A stretch of 64,000 bases of DNA from Polyporus tsugae (taxonomy: Eukaryota; Basidiomycota; Agaricomycetes; Polyporales; Polyporaceae): the NCBI GenBank assembly GCA_024305745.1, contig JAHRBS010000005.1, positions 806,001 to 870,000 of the forward strand. The letters run 5' to 3'. Within the stretch, counting starts at the first letter, position 1; every line of letters starts with the position of its first letter. The notes under the pieces are model-generated. The model did not search any database. It was not told where the DNA came from and was given only the letters and a program-made list of their open reading frames with translations. This document shows, piece by piece, positions 10,211-21,975 of this stretch. A program made the position numbers and the translations under genes.

Positions 10211-10938
10211 ATGGTCCAGACGTTCATTCTTACCCGTTCCTTCGCCATCTCTGCGCTTGTCGCCGGTGGTACGTGCAGTTATACGCTGATCCACTGTCGT
10301 CCAGATCCTGATTTTGTCGACCAGCCTTCCCAGTCACCTACGCTGCGCCCATCCAGAGGCCCGCTATCGTCGTCCATCAGGCGGTATGTGACTCCCTCTA
10401 ATTCCAGCTCGCAACATCCGTGCTCACGCCATAGCAGAGGGGCAACTACCCTCGCGGGTGTCGTTTGATGGGATGCCTCTACGCTCTCCCCACCGGGCAG
10501 AACACAAACACGGTGCGTTGAACTTCAGATACATGATTTGCTTCCGCCTGACCGATCCTTGCTGCAAAGGTCGCTACCGAGAGCACCAGCACGCCCTCGT
10601 CCGACGACTCTCTGGGAGTCATCGATCTCCTTATCTCCGCATTGACGTCCGCGCGGAACTCCCTCGCCAGTACGTCGTCCACGGCTACCAACGCGGTGAC
10701 GGTCGATGCAGTCGTCGATCCCGCCACTTCCTCCGCGGAAGACCTAATCGAGAGTCTCGCCTCTGCCGCCGAAGCGTCGTCGGCACCGACAGTAGTGGAA
10801 TCCGCAGTACCCGCGGTCGAGGTAACACCAGTCGAGAGCGAAGCCGTAAGTGCCATCCCTTGTGCTCGATGCATTGAAAAGAGACAAAGGCTGACGCTGG
10901 CGCGCGATCCACAGGCCAGTCTCGACGCGCTAGTCTGA
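10211..10938 (+). CDS. Small secreted-type protein B (paralogue of 8031-8781)
   Basis: Five exons: 10211-10268, 10325-10383, 10438-10512, 10570-10845 and 10915-10938, all bounded by GT-AG introns of 54-69 nt, encoding about 163 aa. The ATG context is strong (CGCCACCATGG). The N-terminus (MVQTFILTRSFAISALVAG) is a signal peptide, followed by AFPVTYAAPIQRPAIVVHQ. Exon 3 carries the Cys block shared with paralogue A (PRGCRLMGCLYA). The rest is Ser/Thr/Ala/Val-rich with acidic spacing and ends in SLDALV. It has no recognised domain, catalytic motif or GPI-like tail. It is probably secreted or cell-surface, and could be an effector-like or structural small secreted protein. Function is not assignable. 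Confidence 0.7.
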
Positions 10939-11892
10939 GAGCTTGCGCGATATCCGCTCCTGTTGTTCTGCTTTTTTGACCGCCTCCCCCCCCCTTGCGT
11001 CCCATTCCGTTCAGCCTTTCAAGGTTCGGACACTTCGCTGCTGTTTTTCCCTGACTCGCGTTACCTTCCCGCTTCTCTTCTCGCGCTCGCGCTACCCCAT
11101 CCGCTGCGTCTGCCAACCCTCTCCGCGCAATAGACATGCCGGCTGTGCTGGCCTACCCAAACGCGCGCGGCCAGAGGCGTCGCCCGACGCCGCGGATGCA
11201 TTCTCTCGTTCTCCCGCGTGCACTTCCTCTCTTCTTTTCCCCTGGCAATCCCCTCGCGTCTGTTCCTCCAAGCTTCACCCCCACTCTGCGCTGCCTATAC
11301 TTGCGCTACCTATACCTGCGCTCCCGCCGTTATTCCTCTCTCCTTTCTTGGTTATTTGTGCCCGCGCCCTCCCCCCCCCTCCTCTGCTCGCTTGCTCTCG
11401 GTGACCTTTGTGCTTCGCTCTCCTGCTCCTGCTCCCGTCCGCGTCTCCCCTCAGAATCAGTCTGTATCCCGGTGGCCGTGTATCATTAGTGTTGTTCGAA
11501 CTTCCGTACTAGAACAGGCTCGGGCGTCAGGCCCCGGCCGCGTCGTGTATAAGTAACTCCGTTACCTCTATGTACTCCACGTACGAAGTAATAATTTCAG
11601 CCGTGCCCATCCCGGCGAACTTCATTCACAACGACACCGTGACGCCCACGATCGGTGCGACGTCTGACAGTGAAAGAACTGATCCTTATGCATGGTTAGA
11701 TCGTTCAAAACTTGAGTGTCCAGTGATAGATTCGGTACGACCCAGGCCACATCTTGACGAACAAGCATATATGCACTGTGAAAGAGCAAAGCACAATTGA
11801 ACAATAATTGAAGTCGGACTTGAAGTTCAATGAGGACATCTGACAGTGCGGAGAAGGTGAAGTGTTGATGTCAGTTTGGGACCCCAATATAA
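10939..11892. other. Intergenic, pyrimidine-rich: no supported gene
   Basis: Strongly C/T-rich on the + strand from about 10970 to 11460, with a short imperfect 15-nt repeat near 11285-11320 (units like TGCGCTACCTATACC). It is either 3' flank or the promoter of something not recognised. No ORF could be supported. Confidence 0.5.
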
Positions 11893-11975
11893 GGGCACGT
11901 GGTGTAGTTGGTTATCACGCTCGCTTAGCATTTGCAGGTTGCGAGAGGGGTCCGGTTCGATCCCGGACGTGTCCA
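11893..11975 (+). tRNA. tRNA-Ala (anticodon AGC) with 9-nt intron
   Basis: The acceptor stem GGGCACG pairs with CGTGTCC (one G-U), with discriminator A at 11975. The D arm is GTG...CAC around AGTTGGTT. The anticodon stem CTCGC/GCGAG has loop TTAGCA...T, with anticodon AGC at 11927-11929. The T arm TCCGG/CCGGA has loop TTCGATC. Nine extra bases (TTTGCAGGT, 11931-11939) follow position 37, the canonical tRNA intron site; without them the tRNA is 74 nt. Confidence 0.85.
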
Positions 11976-12277
11976 TGGAGGTTCCATTCTCTATCAGCTT
12001 TTTTGTGGCCTTCGTCTCCCGATCATGCCCATGTCATATACGGAGGCGACGCCCGTAGGCACGACATGAACGAACCCACAAACTTGACAAACGATCCGCA
12101 AAGCTTGGAATTGAGATCCACACTTTGAAAAGCCTCCTCAATTAAAGCGCTCCAATGCAAGAAAAATCGAGTTTAAGCCCACTACATGTTGTATTATATA
12201 CGTCCACGCCGCGGCCCCGTCCCCCATCATGGGCCGCCGCACCTCGACGTTATTGATATTAGTCGGGATGAATATCA

Positions 12278-15260
12278 TCAGTTCCAGTACTTCTCGGCGT
12301 ACAGCCCGAGCACGGCGTTCGCGAGCACGTCCGAGTACGACTGGACGTCCGCGCTCGTGTACGTCTTGGCCGTCTGGAGCCCGTTGAGGATCTGCAGCAA
12401 CTGGCTCTCGATGAAGTCGACGAAGACGAGGTCGATCGGCGCGTCGTCCGCGACGCCAGCGGGCGCGTCCGTCCCGATGAAGTCCGGCACGTCGAAGAAG
12501 GGCTGCAGGCACAAAGACCGAGTCCGTCAGTTCCTGTTTCGCGGTGCGCGGTGGCGGTGGCGCTAGGACTTACCAGGGGCGAGTGAAGGGTGTCGTCGCC
12601 GATTCCTGGGCAGGACTACGTACAGGACGCGTTCATCAGCGACGGAGATAGGGGATGCGTTGCAGAGAAACGGATGGACGCACGTCGTGCGTAACGTAGC
12701 CGAGCGTCGCGTTCTGCGCGGCGCGGCGCGCCGGCCCGTTGCTTCTCCGGTCCATTTCCTCCAACCACGCGCGGTACACCATGTCCACCTCGCCCCGCGC
12801 GTACGCATCCACGTCGAACCCGCCGAGGGCGCGGCGCTCGTTCGCGCCGGCGTTGTTGAGCGAGGGGAGGACCTGCTTCGCGGCGGAAAGGGTGACGTTC
12901 GGGATGAAGAGGAACGAGTCCGCGAAGGGCGACGCGGTGAGCTGGTCGTTCTTCGTGAACGGCCCCGAGTAGACGTCGAACCGCTGCGAGCCCGAGTTGG
13001 TGATGATGATGTTCGGGACGGACCCGCGGCTATTGTTGGCGGTGAGCGAGTAGGACATGGCCTCGCCGAAGAGGGTGAGGAGTGAGTTGTTCGACGGGTA
13101 AGGGACCCTGTTGAGCGCGCATTCAAGGAGGGGATGGGACAAGTGACGTCAGGATCTATGTTGGTGGGATGAGGGGGGACTTACTGGGTGAGCGTATAGT
13201 CCTGAGGCGCGACGCCGAACAGGGAGCTCAGGTTGAAGACCTTCGCGAGCTCATTGAGGCCCCATGTGAAGGACTTGCCCTTGAGGGTGTCGAAGGTGAA
13301 ATTGCCACGGTTGGTGTGGTACTGAAAGGGGAGGGAGTCTACTATCAAAACGAGTTGAACGAAACCGCCTTCGGAGACGTACCTCATACGTTACACGGTT
13401 AGGGTCGAGGTAACGACGATTGAATGTGATGTTATTCGTAGAGCCCTTTTGGTCGAGCTTTGCGCCTGCGCAGCGTCGTTAGACGTCGTCATGCGGCAAG
13501 GACATCTGACATACTCATCCAACCTATGTGATATGCAACGTGAGAAGGGCGACGTTAGCTTGAAGAGAAGGTGGACATGGCACGTACCGACAGTTTCCAT
13601 GTAGCGACCGCTCTCAAGAGCCATAGAGCGGCCATCGTATTGCACTACATGTTGAGATGAGAGGATGAGAGCAGGCAACGTATTTCTTAGCCCAGCGTCC
13701 CTTACCGCAGTCGCGAATGTGAGTATGGCCTAGCGCGACATCAGTACATGATCTCCTAAAAGTCCTCGTCTAAGCGACTTACCTCCGAGAATCAAGATGG
13801 GCGTCGTGGGATGGACAGCACGGATCTCGTTAAAGACAGTTGGCCCTGCGCATGATCCGGCCCTCGCGCGATAAGTAAGCAGGAACCAGGACCGAACAGC
13901 AGCGGCTCCTCACAGTTATCTGTCCTCGCCACCGGCATGTGGCTAAACGCAACAGCAAGCTAATCAGCTTCTGGCATTGACCCGAAGGCCCACGGGACTG
14001 ACATACCCCACGAGAAGGAAGAAGTCGGGCTCGTCCTTGATAGCCTCCGCGAACTGTTAGGGATGCAGCAGGCGGGATCAACGGCACGAACAGGCACGCG
14101 CGAGAGTAGGAGCGACGCGACGAACCCACTGCTCCTTGACCATGTCCTCGACCTTCTGCACGGTGGTGTTGACGTCGTTGCCCGTGAAGTCGAAGAGGAC
14201 ACCGAGCGATGTGACCTTGCGGCCCCTTGGGGTAATGCGTCAGTGCTGGACGTCATGGACTGACGTGCCGTGTGCACTCACTTGCGCGTGTGGAACTTGG
14301 CGAAGCGCTCTGTTGGATCGAGGTCCAATTCAGACGTCTCTCACACATATCAGAGGCAAGAATAGACACACCGCCGACAGGGACGCTGACATTGTTGCCG
14401 CTCGTATCGGTGACGGTAATGTTGACGTTCGACGAGAGGTAGCGGCCGTTCAGCCTCGGCGCGAAGTTCTTGTACATGTCATATGTGTTCGCGTAAATGT
14501 AGAGCTCGTGGCTTGAATATATATGAGCATACACCTAGTGGAAAGGACCAAGATGGCACTTACTTGCCAATCGCCATGATATCGTAGGGTAGGTCAAACA
14601 TGAACTTGTTAGTCTGTGCAGATAATGTGAGTATCTTCGGGGCTGCAGAAGTTGCATCGTCGTTTTTGTCCTCACCTCATGCGCATCGACACCGCCCGGA
14701 GGGAACCCGTCCGAGAGACCAGTACCTGACAGTCGCAGTCAGATTCAAGAGTGGCGCACGCATTTGCTTATCGTCCGTACTCACCGTCATGCAAGTCACC
14801 GGAGTCGACCAAGAGGAGATCGACATCCTTTTCCTACAACCGAAATTAGACCCTCGCATCCGCATGACGGGATGCCTGCATCACTCACCAGCGCAAGCTC
14901 TTTCATGTGCGTGACGAAAGAGGCGAAATCTCCCAGGTCCCCACTAAGCTCCATCCCATGTTACCCCACATCCGCGCATATATAGACCGCAAACCGAGAT
15001 GAATCGAACCCTCACCTGTAGTTGGGCTCCGGGAAGGAGGATTTCTGGTGTCCGAGCAGCCAGCCATGGCTATCGGTGGTGTGAATGATGTTCACGTCGC
15101 TCCAGACGAGGGGCCTGCTCGGAGGTGTGAGGTGCGCCTGGGGGTACGCGCGCCGCTCATGGACGTGCGCGTGCGCGTGATCGTCACCGTGTTCCTCGCC
15201 GGGGCACGCGCGGGCCGCAAGCACGGCGATAGAGAGCGCGAGCAACGACGTGAGCTGCAT
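12278..15260 (-). CDS. Secreted calcineurin-like phosphoesterase / 5'-nucleotidase-type protein (YHR202W-like)
   Basis: About 19 exons read in order on the minus strand, all joining in frame. ATG at 15258-15260 starts a signal peptide (MQLTSLLALSIAVLAARA), then a His/Asp-rich linker. Metallophosphoesterase motifs follow: IIHTTDSHGW (DxH), LLVDSGDLHDG (GDxxD), GNHE, GHMPV and GGHTHIRD (GHTH), which bind the two catalytic metals in this superfamily. The C-terminal nucleotidase-like domain runs to YAEKYWN and the stop at 12278. Substrates of the fungal YHR202W group are not established; hydrolysis of nucleotides or other phosphoesters is inferred. Many potential N-glycosylation sites fit a secreted or vacuolar protein. 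A 9-nt micro-exon at 13515-13523 supplies GWM of the conserved ETVGWMS stretch. Confidence 0.9.
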
Positions 15261-16916
15261 CCTCTCGAGACGACGCAAAGCGAGTACTGGTAAGAGCCGG
15301 GGAGGTTCGACGAGGATTGCCGTTGAGCGTGTGCATCTCGCGGGAGAAGCACGCTGCTATATGTATGTCTGAATGCCGGCAGCCCGCAACGAGTGGGCGA
15401 GCGTCAGGGGTGTCGAGTACGGTCTGACACTGGCAGCAACAGCACTGATGTGCGGATTTGATGCGGATGCAGACGGAAGCAGGAGTAATCACCGATTGCG
15501 CAGATGAAGAAGGATGAAGACCGCATGGGATGCCAGTGGGATAATGGATTCCACGACAAACTTAGCTCGGTGGTCCCGGTCAGTTCGGTACATGCATACA
15601 TACTTCTTCTGAATCTTCACGCTCAATTCCTGCTGCCAGCCTACGAGGCGAAAAGCACGGGGCATGGGGGCCACCGGGTCTTGTGCTGCAAGGTCCGAGC
15701 GGGATATTGAATTTGTGGCAAGTGGTTCCTCAGAAGGTGGGCACGTTTGTGAGGAGGAATTCATGGTACCTGCAAGGGAAGGCACCGGGAGAAGACTAAG
15801 GAGAACCGGAGGATTGTAGTATAAAGGGTTGTAATCCGTGCTGCTACCAATCTAGATCTGCCTCCGGCGCTCACCGGCATTCAAGCCGGCAGTCCTCGCA
15901 AAGAACTGAGAACTGATTGATAGTATACTTAGAACCAACCACACGCTATGGAAGATTGCAAGATACTTACAGTAGACAGGCACGGCAGGCGCACCTGTCA
16001 AACGACGGAACCCCGTGCGATAAAGAACGTGCTCCGACCGACAGCGCAACTCGTCCGGATAAGTAACAGTCGGGTAACAACACCCCTAGGGGCAATGCTC
16101 ATTAAACTATCTTTCTCATGTTTCAGCAGACCGTTGAAACACTACTCGTCCCTATGTTTCTCCTTGGACCTTGGCAAGCGGGAAGAAATACTTGGCTCGA
16201 GGACGACTTGACATAATCCAAACAAACCCATTAAAGACTTGCATTGGCATAGTGTTACTTTAGTTTGAATAGACACAGCACGTAGTGCTCAGTCGTTCCC
16301 CAGAGATGGTGCCCAGGCCTTTCCTTCTCAGCGTGTATTCGAAATCCTGCACGGGACTAGGATCCGCGAGGCGCAGTGTGCCAGTGGAGCATCAAACAAA
16401 GGCGTGGTCCTGAATTTACAATTTGAAGGTCTCATTGCACGATGCTCAATTGCCTGCCTGCCGGGTGGGACGAGAGGGTCCGCAGAGTGGGGGGGGGGTG
16501 AATTAACGCGGAGACGTTGCTAACTCAGACTCACCGAAAACATTGGAGTATATACTACAACCCCACGCGGAACCTCAGGTTTCGATTCGCAGCTGACTGG
16601 GGTACCGGTGGAGAAGTCAGTTGTCGTCGGACCGTGACCCTGTTGCGCCTAGGGCGATCTCAGAGCGAAGCATAATGCCGTATGCCTGCTGCGTCTCATG
16701 CCGAGGTTCCGTTCCTGCCCATCACCGGAAGCCCGCACGAGGGTATGCTCGTAGTTCCGACTGTCACGGATACCAGCCAAGAACTGTAGGTAGTCACTGG
16801 TGTTTCAGGGAGAGAGGGTAACGGCACAGCGTAAGATCTACTGACCATGAAACGTAAATGTGAGTGTCTGTTTCGCGAAAGGCAAGCAAGGGAGGCCCAC
16901 ATATACAACACGATTC
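15261..16916. other. Intergenic: no supported gene
   Basis: Upstream region of the phosphoesterase gene and downstream region of the coatomer gene. It has a G10 run near 16489-16498 and only short ORFs without coding character. Confidence 0.5.
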
Positions 16917-17656
16917 CTAAAGCTGCCCTATTCTCTGCTGCATCTTCTCCTTCACTGTCTGGTATGCGTTCAAGATCGTCTGCTCGTTGATCACGATCTC
17001 CGTCGTGTCCGCCCTTGGCCGGCTGACGCGGGAGGCGATGGTCGTCGAATCTGTCTCCACGATGATCCTAAGAGCACACATGCGGGCATCAGCATATCCT
17101 CCCTGTGAAAGAGCTGGGCGAGAAGGAAACGCACCCGTCGTCGATCGTCTCGTCCAAACAGAGAAGGACGAGGTCAAGGTTTTCGAGCACGCCGCGCTTC
17201 TCGACCTGGTTCCGGAGGAGCATGTGCACTGCGTCCGAGAATGCGACGAGCGCGGAGTGCAGCATGAGCTCGTTCTCGGACGGGTCGCCGATGAGGTAGA
17301 AGATGAGGTCGAGCGAGTGCTTGTAGACCGCCAGGTGCGAGTCGTACAGGATGATGTCGCCTGCGTTCCGTACGCGCGCATATAGCCGCGTTTAGTCATA
17401 GGGAATAGAGTGAAGGGTTGCGGAGGAAGGCTGGTGAGACATATTGTGGGCAATACGAAAGGTTGAGGGACGCACCTCCGGCCTTCTTGGTCTTTTGGAA
17501 GAGTCCCTTCTCGAATGCCCGCTGCTCCTTCAGCGTGGTCAGCTTCTTGGGCTCGCCATTGGGGTGTCCTTTCGGATGGTAGTATTTCGCGAGTACCCGA
17601 TGTCCGTCCGTGTCAATGATGAGGAATGCGGAGACTGTGTAGAGAGACAAGTTCAT
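16917..17656 (-). CDS. RET3: Coatomer subunit zeta (COPI)
   Basis: Three exons, 17476-17656, 17135-17360 and 17067-16917, give 185 aa, normal for zeta-COP. The N-terminus MNLSLYTVSAFLIIDTDG and the following RVLAKYY are typical of zeta-COP and its longin-like fold. DIILYDSHLAVYKHSLDLIF and ENELMLHSALVAFSDAVH fit the small adaptin-type core, and the protein ends VKEKMQQRIGQL. Zeta pairs with gamma-COP in the F-subcomplex of the COPI coat on Golgi membranes and works in retrograde Golgi-to-ER transport. The gene is divergent from the methyltransferase gene that starts at 18011 and shares a ~350-bp promoter region with it. Confidence 0.93.
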
Positions 17657-18010
17657 GGCGAAACAAGCGGTCGTAGGTAATGTCGTGCCACGGGTTTACG
17701 AAGCCAATCGTCCAGCAGTGCGTTCTAGTAGGTTCGAAATAGAGCTTCAGCGGAGAACCGCAACTAGTAGGAGATGGAGGATGGGTGAGACGGATACGGA
17801 CCGCACCAGTGCGCTGTCGATGGCGCCGTTCGCAACCCCCTTGCTGACGCCCAACGTGGCTCACTCGCCGACCTCCATCTTCACCTTGCTCGACCACATT
17901 CCTTCGAATTCTTGGGTTATGCTCGGCTTGCATCGCTAGCCTACCGTACGCTCTCTTTCGAACTACACTAGAGCACCAGGGCAATATAATTGAACTCCGG
18001 GAAGCATGCC

Positions 18011-19616
18011 ATGTCACCCATCAACTGGCCCGCCATCCTCAGCTCCGACTACCTCCTAGCCTCCCTCCTCCCCCTCGTCATCCTCGTGCTCGGTCTGCAT
18101 ATCCTAGGGAGCCCTCGAGACTTGCTCGACATCATCCTCGGCCAGACCCGCACCTCCACGCGCGGCGCCGCCGTCGGCCACTTCTCCGTGCAGCGCGCGG
18201 CCGCGTCCTACGCGCAGTACGCGCGACTCGCGCGCGCGGAGCTCACGGCGATGCGCAAGTCGTACGGGCGCATGAGCTGGACGCACAGACGTGTCGGGTA
18301 CGCGCTGGGGTACCCGCGGAAGCTCGCGCGCCTCGAGGAGTCCATCGGCACGAACGCTGTCGTCGCGGACGCGATCGCGCGCCTCGCGCAGGAGGAGTTC
18401 GAGGACGAGGAGCGCGGGCGGCTCGCGCCGAAGATCACGGGCGACTTGGGGAGGGTGCGCGAGTCGCTGAAGCACTTCGTGCGGGACTGGAGCGAGGAGG
18501 GGCGCAGGGAGCGCGAGACGATCTTTGGGCCTGTGTTGGATGTCCTGCGTACGTGTCCGGAGGAGAGGCGGGGTCAGATGAAGGTTCTTGTTCCTGGTGC
18601 TGGGCTGGGACGACTCGCTTGGGAGATATCGGAGCTTGGTGAGTCGCTCATTTGAGGTGTGCTTGATTTTGTTCCTGTCGTATGTTTGGGCGACTGTTTG
18701 CGCTCCCAAACAATACATTCATTTTTATTTTGCTTCTCCGTACGTAAGCACGAGCACAACGATTGAAAGGAGACAGGCTTTACGCGCACGAACGGAACGG
18801 TGCTGCACGGGCCCTGGCCCCCATCGCAGTAGTCCACCACGATCAGTTTCTTGGCTGGACAAGAGATACTGTGTGAAGTTCCTCTTTGACGATCTCGATG
18901 CAGGAACAAATATTTCTCTGTGAAGTATCCACGTCGAGCATTCATCATCATCCGGAAAACATGTTCTCCCTTACCTTCGCTCTGTCAGTTAGTGAACGTG
19001 TACTGAACTCATCTTGCCTTCAGGCTACCAAACGACCGCGAACGAGCTCTCATTTTTCATGAATCTCGCGCTGCGGTTCCTCCTCTCGCCCTCGCACACG
19101 CAACGTCCGAACCAGCACGTCCTCCAGCCATACGCCAGCTGGTTCTCGCACCAGCGCACAACGGATACCCTCTTCCGCAAAATCTCGTTCCCCGACGTCA
19201 CTCCTCGCCTCTCGGACAAGTTCTCCCTGGCCGAGCGCGATTTCCTGTCTTTACGTGCGCCAGAGGGGATGCTAGGGTACGACTTTGTCGTGACGCTGTT
19301 CTTCATAGACACCTCCCTGAACGCGATCGAGACCCTCGAGCACATCTATACGCTCCTTCGTCCGGGGGGCCGGTGGATCAATCTTGGCCCTCTTCTCTGG
19401 ACGAGTGGCGGGCAGGCGGCCGTCGAGCTGAGCCTGGAGGAAGTGCTGAAGCTCGCGGAGACGGTCGGGCTCGCCGTTGCTGATGCTGGAAAGGGAGCTG
19501 CGGAGTCTGAGCCCGCAAGGCGGCGGACCGTGGAGTGCGAGTACACGGCGGATCAGGCGGCGATGATGAAGTGGTTGTACCAGGCGGAGTTCTGGGTGGC
19601 CACGAAGAAGCCGTGA
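18011..19616 (+). CDS. N2227-family carnosine N-methyltransferase-like protein
   Basis: Two exons, 18011-18638 and 19024-19616, about 406 aa. The ATG at 18011 is the first in-frame ATG. An N-terminal hydrophobic segment (LLASLLPLVILVLGLHIL, residues ~15-32) suggests membrane anchoring. The SAM-binding motif MKVLVPGAGLGRLAWEI is followed across the splice by GYQTTANELSFFM, then YDFVVTLFFIDT, LRPGGRWINLGPLLW and VECEYTADQAAMMKW, the landmarks of the N2227 family (human CARNMT1, yeast YNL092W). The human enzyme methylates carnosine to anserine; the fungal substrate may be a protein or peptide histidine. The intron is 385 nt, long for this genome. Confidence 0.88.
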
Positions 19617-19975
19617 ACTTCCTCTTCCCTGCCCCGCTCTTTTGAACGCAATATGTTGCAGACTAAGGACTTGTACGCAGTTTACGTTGCCCAACCTGCT
19701 GTGCAGGTAATATTCGAGTAAGCGATGCGCACTCGTCGTTCGAGATCGGTCTTGTCAAGACTTTTCGATTATGTACCATTGCGCCATTGTGCCGGGCGTT
19801 GCTAGGATTCCAAGATTTTCAATTTCCGATCGGACACCTAAATTTGCCGCAGTTGCTCATCCTTCCTTTCTCCAGCCGTTCGCCACTCTACGCTCCAGGT
19901 CCACACGGTGAGCTTGAATCTCGTCAATGTCAATTCCCACTTTCTTTGAGTTTCGAGCCCCATTACAGACCCTCG

Positions 19976-21975
19976 ATGTGGTTGCTCAGCACTGATCGCG
20001 CCGAACTCCACTTTTTCGCCGCACCGGAAGCAGTCACCGGCGGCTACGCGATCCTATCTCACACCTGGGGCCACGGCGAGCAGGCGTTCCAAGAGACACA
20101 AGCCCTCCACAAGCAGTGCGAGGCCACTGGGGAAAATCCTCGCGATCTCGCGTCTCCGAAGATCCGCGAATGCTGCATCCTTGCGGAAAGCCACGGATAC
20201 CAGTGGCTGTGGGTGGACACGTGTTGTATCGACAAGACGAGCAGCACGGAGCTCTCCGAGGCGATCAACTCCATGTTCCGCTGGTACTCGCTTGCGGAAG
20301 TGTGCTTCGCGTACCTAGAGGACGTCGAGAGCGATTGCGTCTTGGACGCGCAGGGGTCGGCGTTTAGGACGGCGCGGTGGCATTCCCGTGGGTGGACGCT
20401 GCAGGAGCTCATCGCACCGATGGTCGTCATCTTCGTATCTCGAGACTGGACCACTATTGGGAACAAAGTGGTGCTCGCATCGCTCCTGCAGCAAGTTACT
20501 GGCGTATGGTGGCAGGTTTTCACGCGCGAGGTGCACTATTCGGTCATCAGCGTTGCACAGCGCATGTCATGGGCATCGAATCGAAACACGACCCGCGTCG
20601 AGGATGAGGCGTACTGCCTCATGGGCCTGTTCAACGTCAACTTGCCGACGATCTACGGGGAGGGACGCCAGGCCTTCCAGCGCCTCCAGCACGAAATTAT
20701 GAAGCAGTCGTTCGACACAAGCCTATTCGCGTGGGGTCGTTGGACCAGTTCCGATAGCGTCACCCCGGTGGAGCCACGAGAGATCTACCAGTATTTCAAC
20801 ACGTCCTCGCAGAACCATGTCTATCTTCTCGCCGACTCGCCCAAAAGTTTCGTCAAGCCGTTCGGGCGAACTGTGCGCTATACGCCATCTGCGACATACC
20901 CGTTGCAACCATATCTAGACTGGCAATGGAAGATGAAACCCGGACCTGTGTGTGGCCAATTTTGTGGGATGTAGAGGAGCTAACAGACAGTACCCAGATC
21001 GAACCGGAGTCAGATCCTGAAGCGAGCATTCGGAGACAGCTTGGACCGTTCGGTCGAATGGAGCTGCCTAGGTTCTCAGTCACGAGCTATGGGCTGGAGT
21101 GTCGTTTCCCAATAATCGAGTCGGAGGGGCTCGTCATCGCCGTTCTCCTGTGTGACACCGGTCGCGAACACATCGGGCTCCTACTCCATCCGTCCAACTT
21201 CATCATCCAAGATCCCTCCCGAAAGAAATACCACACAGGGCAAGGCTTCCGCCTGCCCTCCGGCGGCGCTGGCTTCGCGCGCCTTATCTCCCTCGGCGAC
21301 GACTTCTACAACCTGCGGCTCAATGGGAAGACGGTCACGGCTGAGTGGCACGACATCTTCATCGCAGACAGCCCGCCCCCAATCCGGAGGGACGTTGCGC
21401 CGGGCCTCTGCTTCTCGCTGCACTGCATCACCCCCGCCCCGCCCTTCCGCCTGCCACATTGGCTCATCGGCAGGCTGACCCTGATAGGGATGGAGCTGCG
21501 GCCGCTGCACATGGAGAGCAAGCCCGTCGACGGGAAGCCGCTGCACGTATCGGCGACGTTCGAGGACGTCAACGCGAAGGAGGGTATCCGCCTCATCCTC
21601 GGGACCTGCCTGCAGTCGCCCGGCGGCCCGTCGCATTGGGCGAAGGCGATGCCGCAGTACCCGGCGAATTGGGGGCAGAAGACCGACTTCTCGCACGACT
21701 GTCTCGAGCACCACGTCGACGCCTGGCAAGGTTGGACGAAGGACTTCGGGGACGCCGAGCGGACCGTGCGGCTGTCGTTCTCGCGCTGCAGGCTGACTCC
21801 GGAGCACACCTTGGCCGCCTACGTCGAGCTCGAGGGGAACGTCTACGACGCCATGAAGGCCAAGAAGAACGTCGCACTTCCATCGCGCGAGGGCTTTGGT
21901 CTCCGGAAGGATGTCGTCGAATCCGGTGCGCCGCTCCTGCCCCCCATCTCAACGTCAACGGACAAGCCGACATAG
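19976..21975 (+). CDS. HET-domain protein 1 (heterokaryon incompatibility type)
   Basis: Exons 19976-20947 and 20998-21975 (50-nt intron; acceptor chosen to keep frame) give 649 aa. I chose the ATG beginning MWLLSTDRAELH because three other loci here share that start. HET-domain motifs: GGYAILSHTWG, YQWLWVDTCCIDKTSSTELS, FAYLEDV and SRGWTLQELIAP, in the first ~190 residues. RVEDEAYCLMGLFNVNLPTIY, usual in basidiomycete HET proteins, follows. The C-terminal ~330 residues form a beta-rich module shared by the other two HET proteins, with HDCLEHHVDAWQGWTK near the end. HET domains trigger regulated cell death after non-self recognition. No NACHT or repeat sensor domain is attached. Confidence 0.88.

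Noticed and set aside
12563..13126. 187-codon minus-strand Arg/Thr/Ser-rich ORF
   Set aside because: An out-of-frame shadow of the phosphoesterase exon that encodes GGFDVDAYARGEVDMVYRAW.
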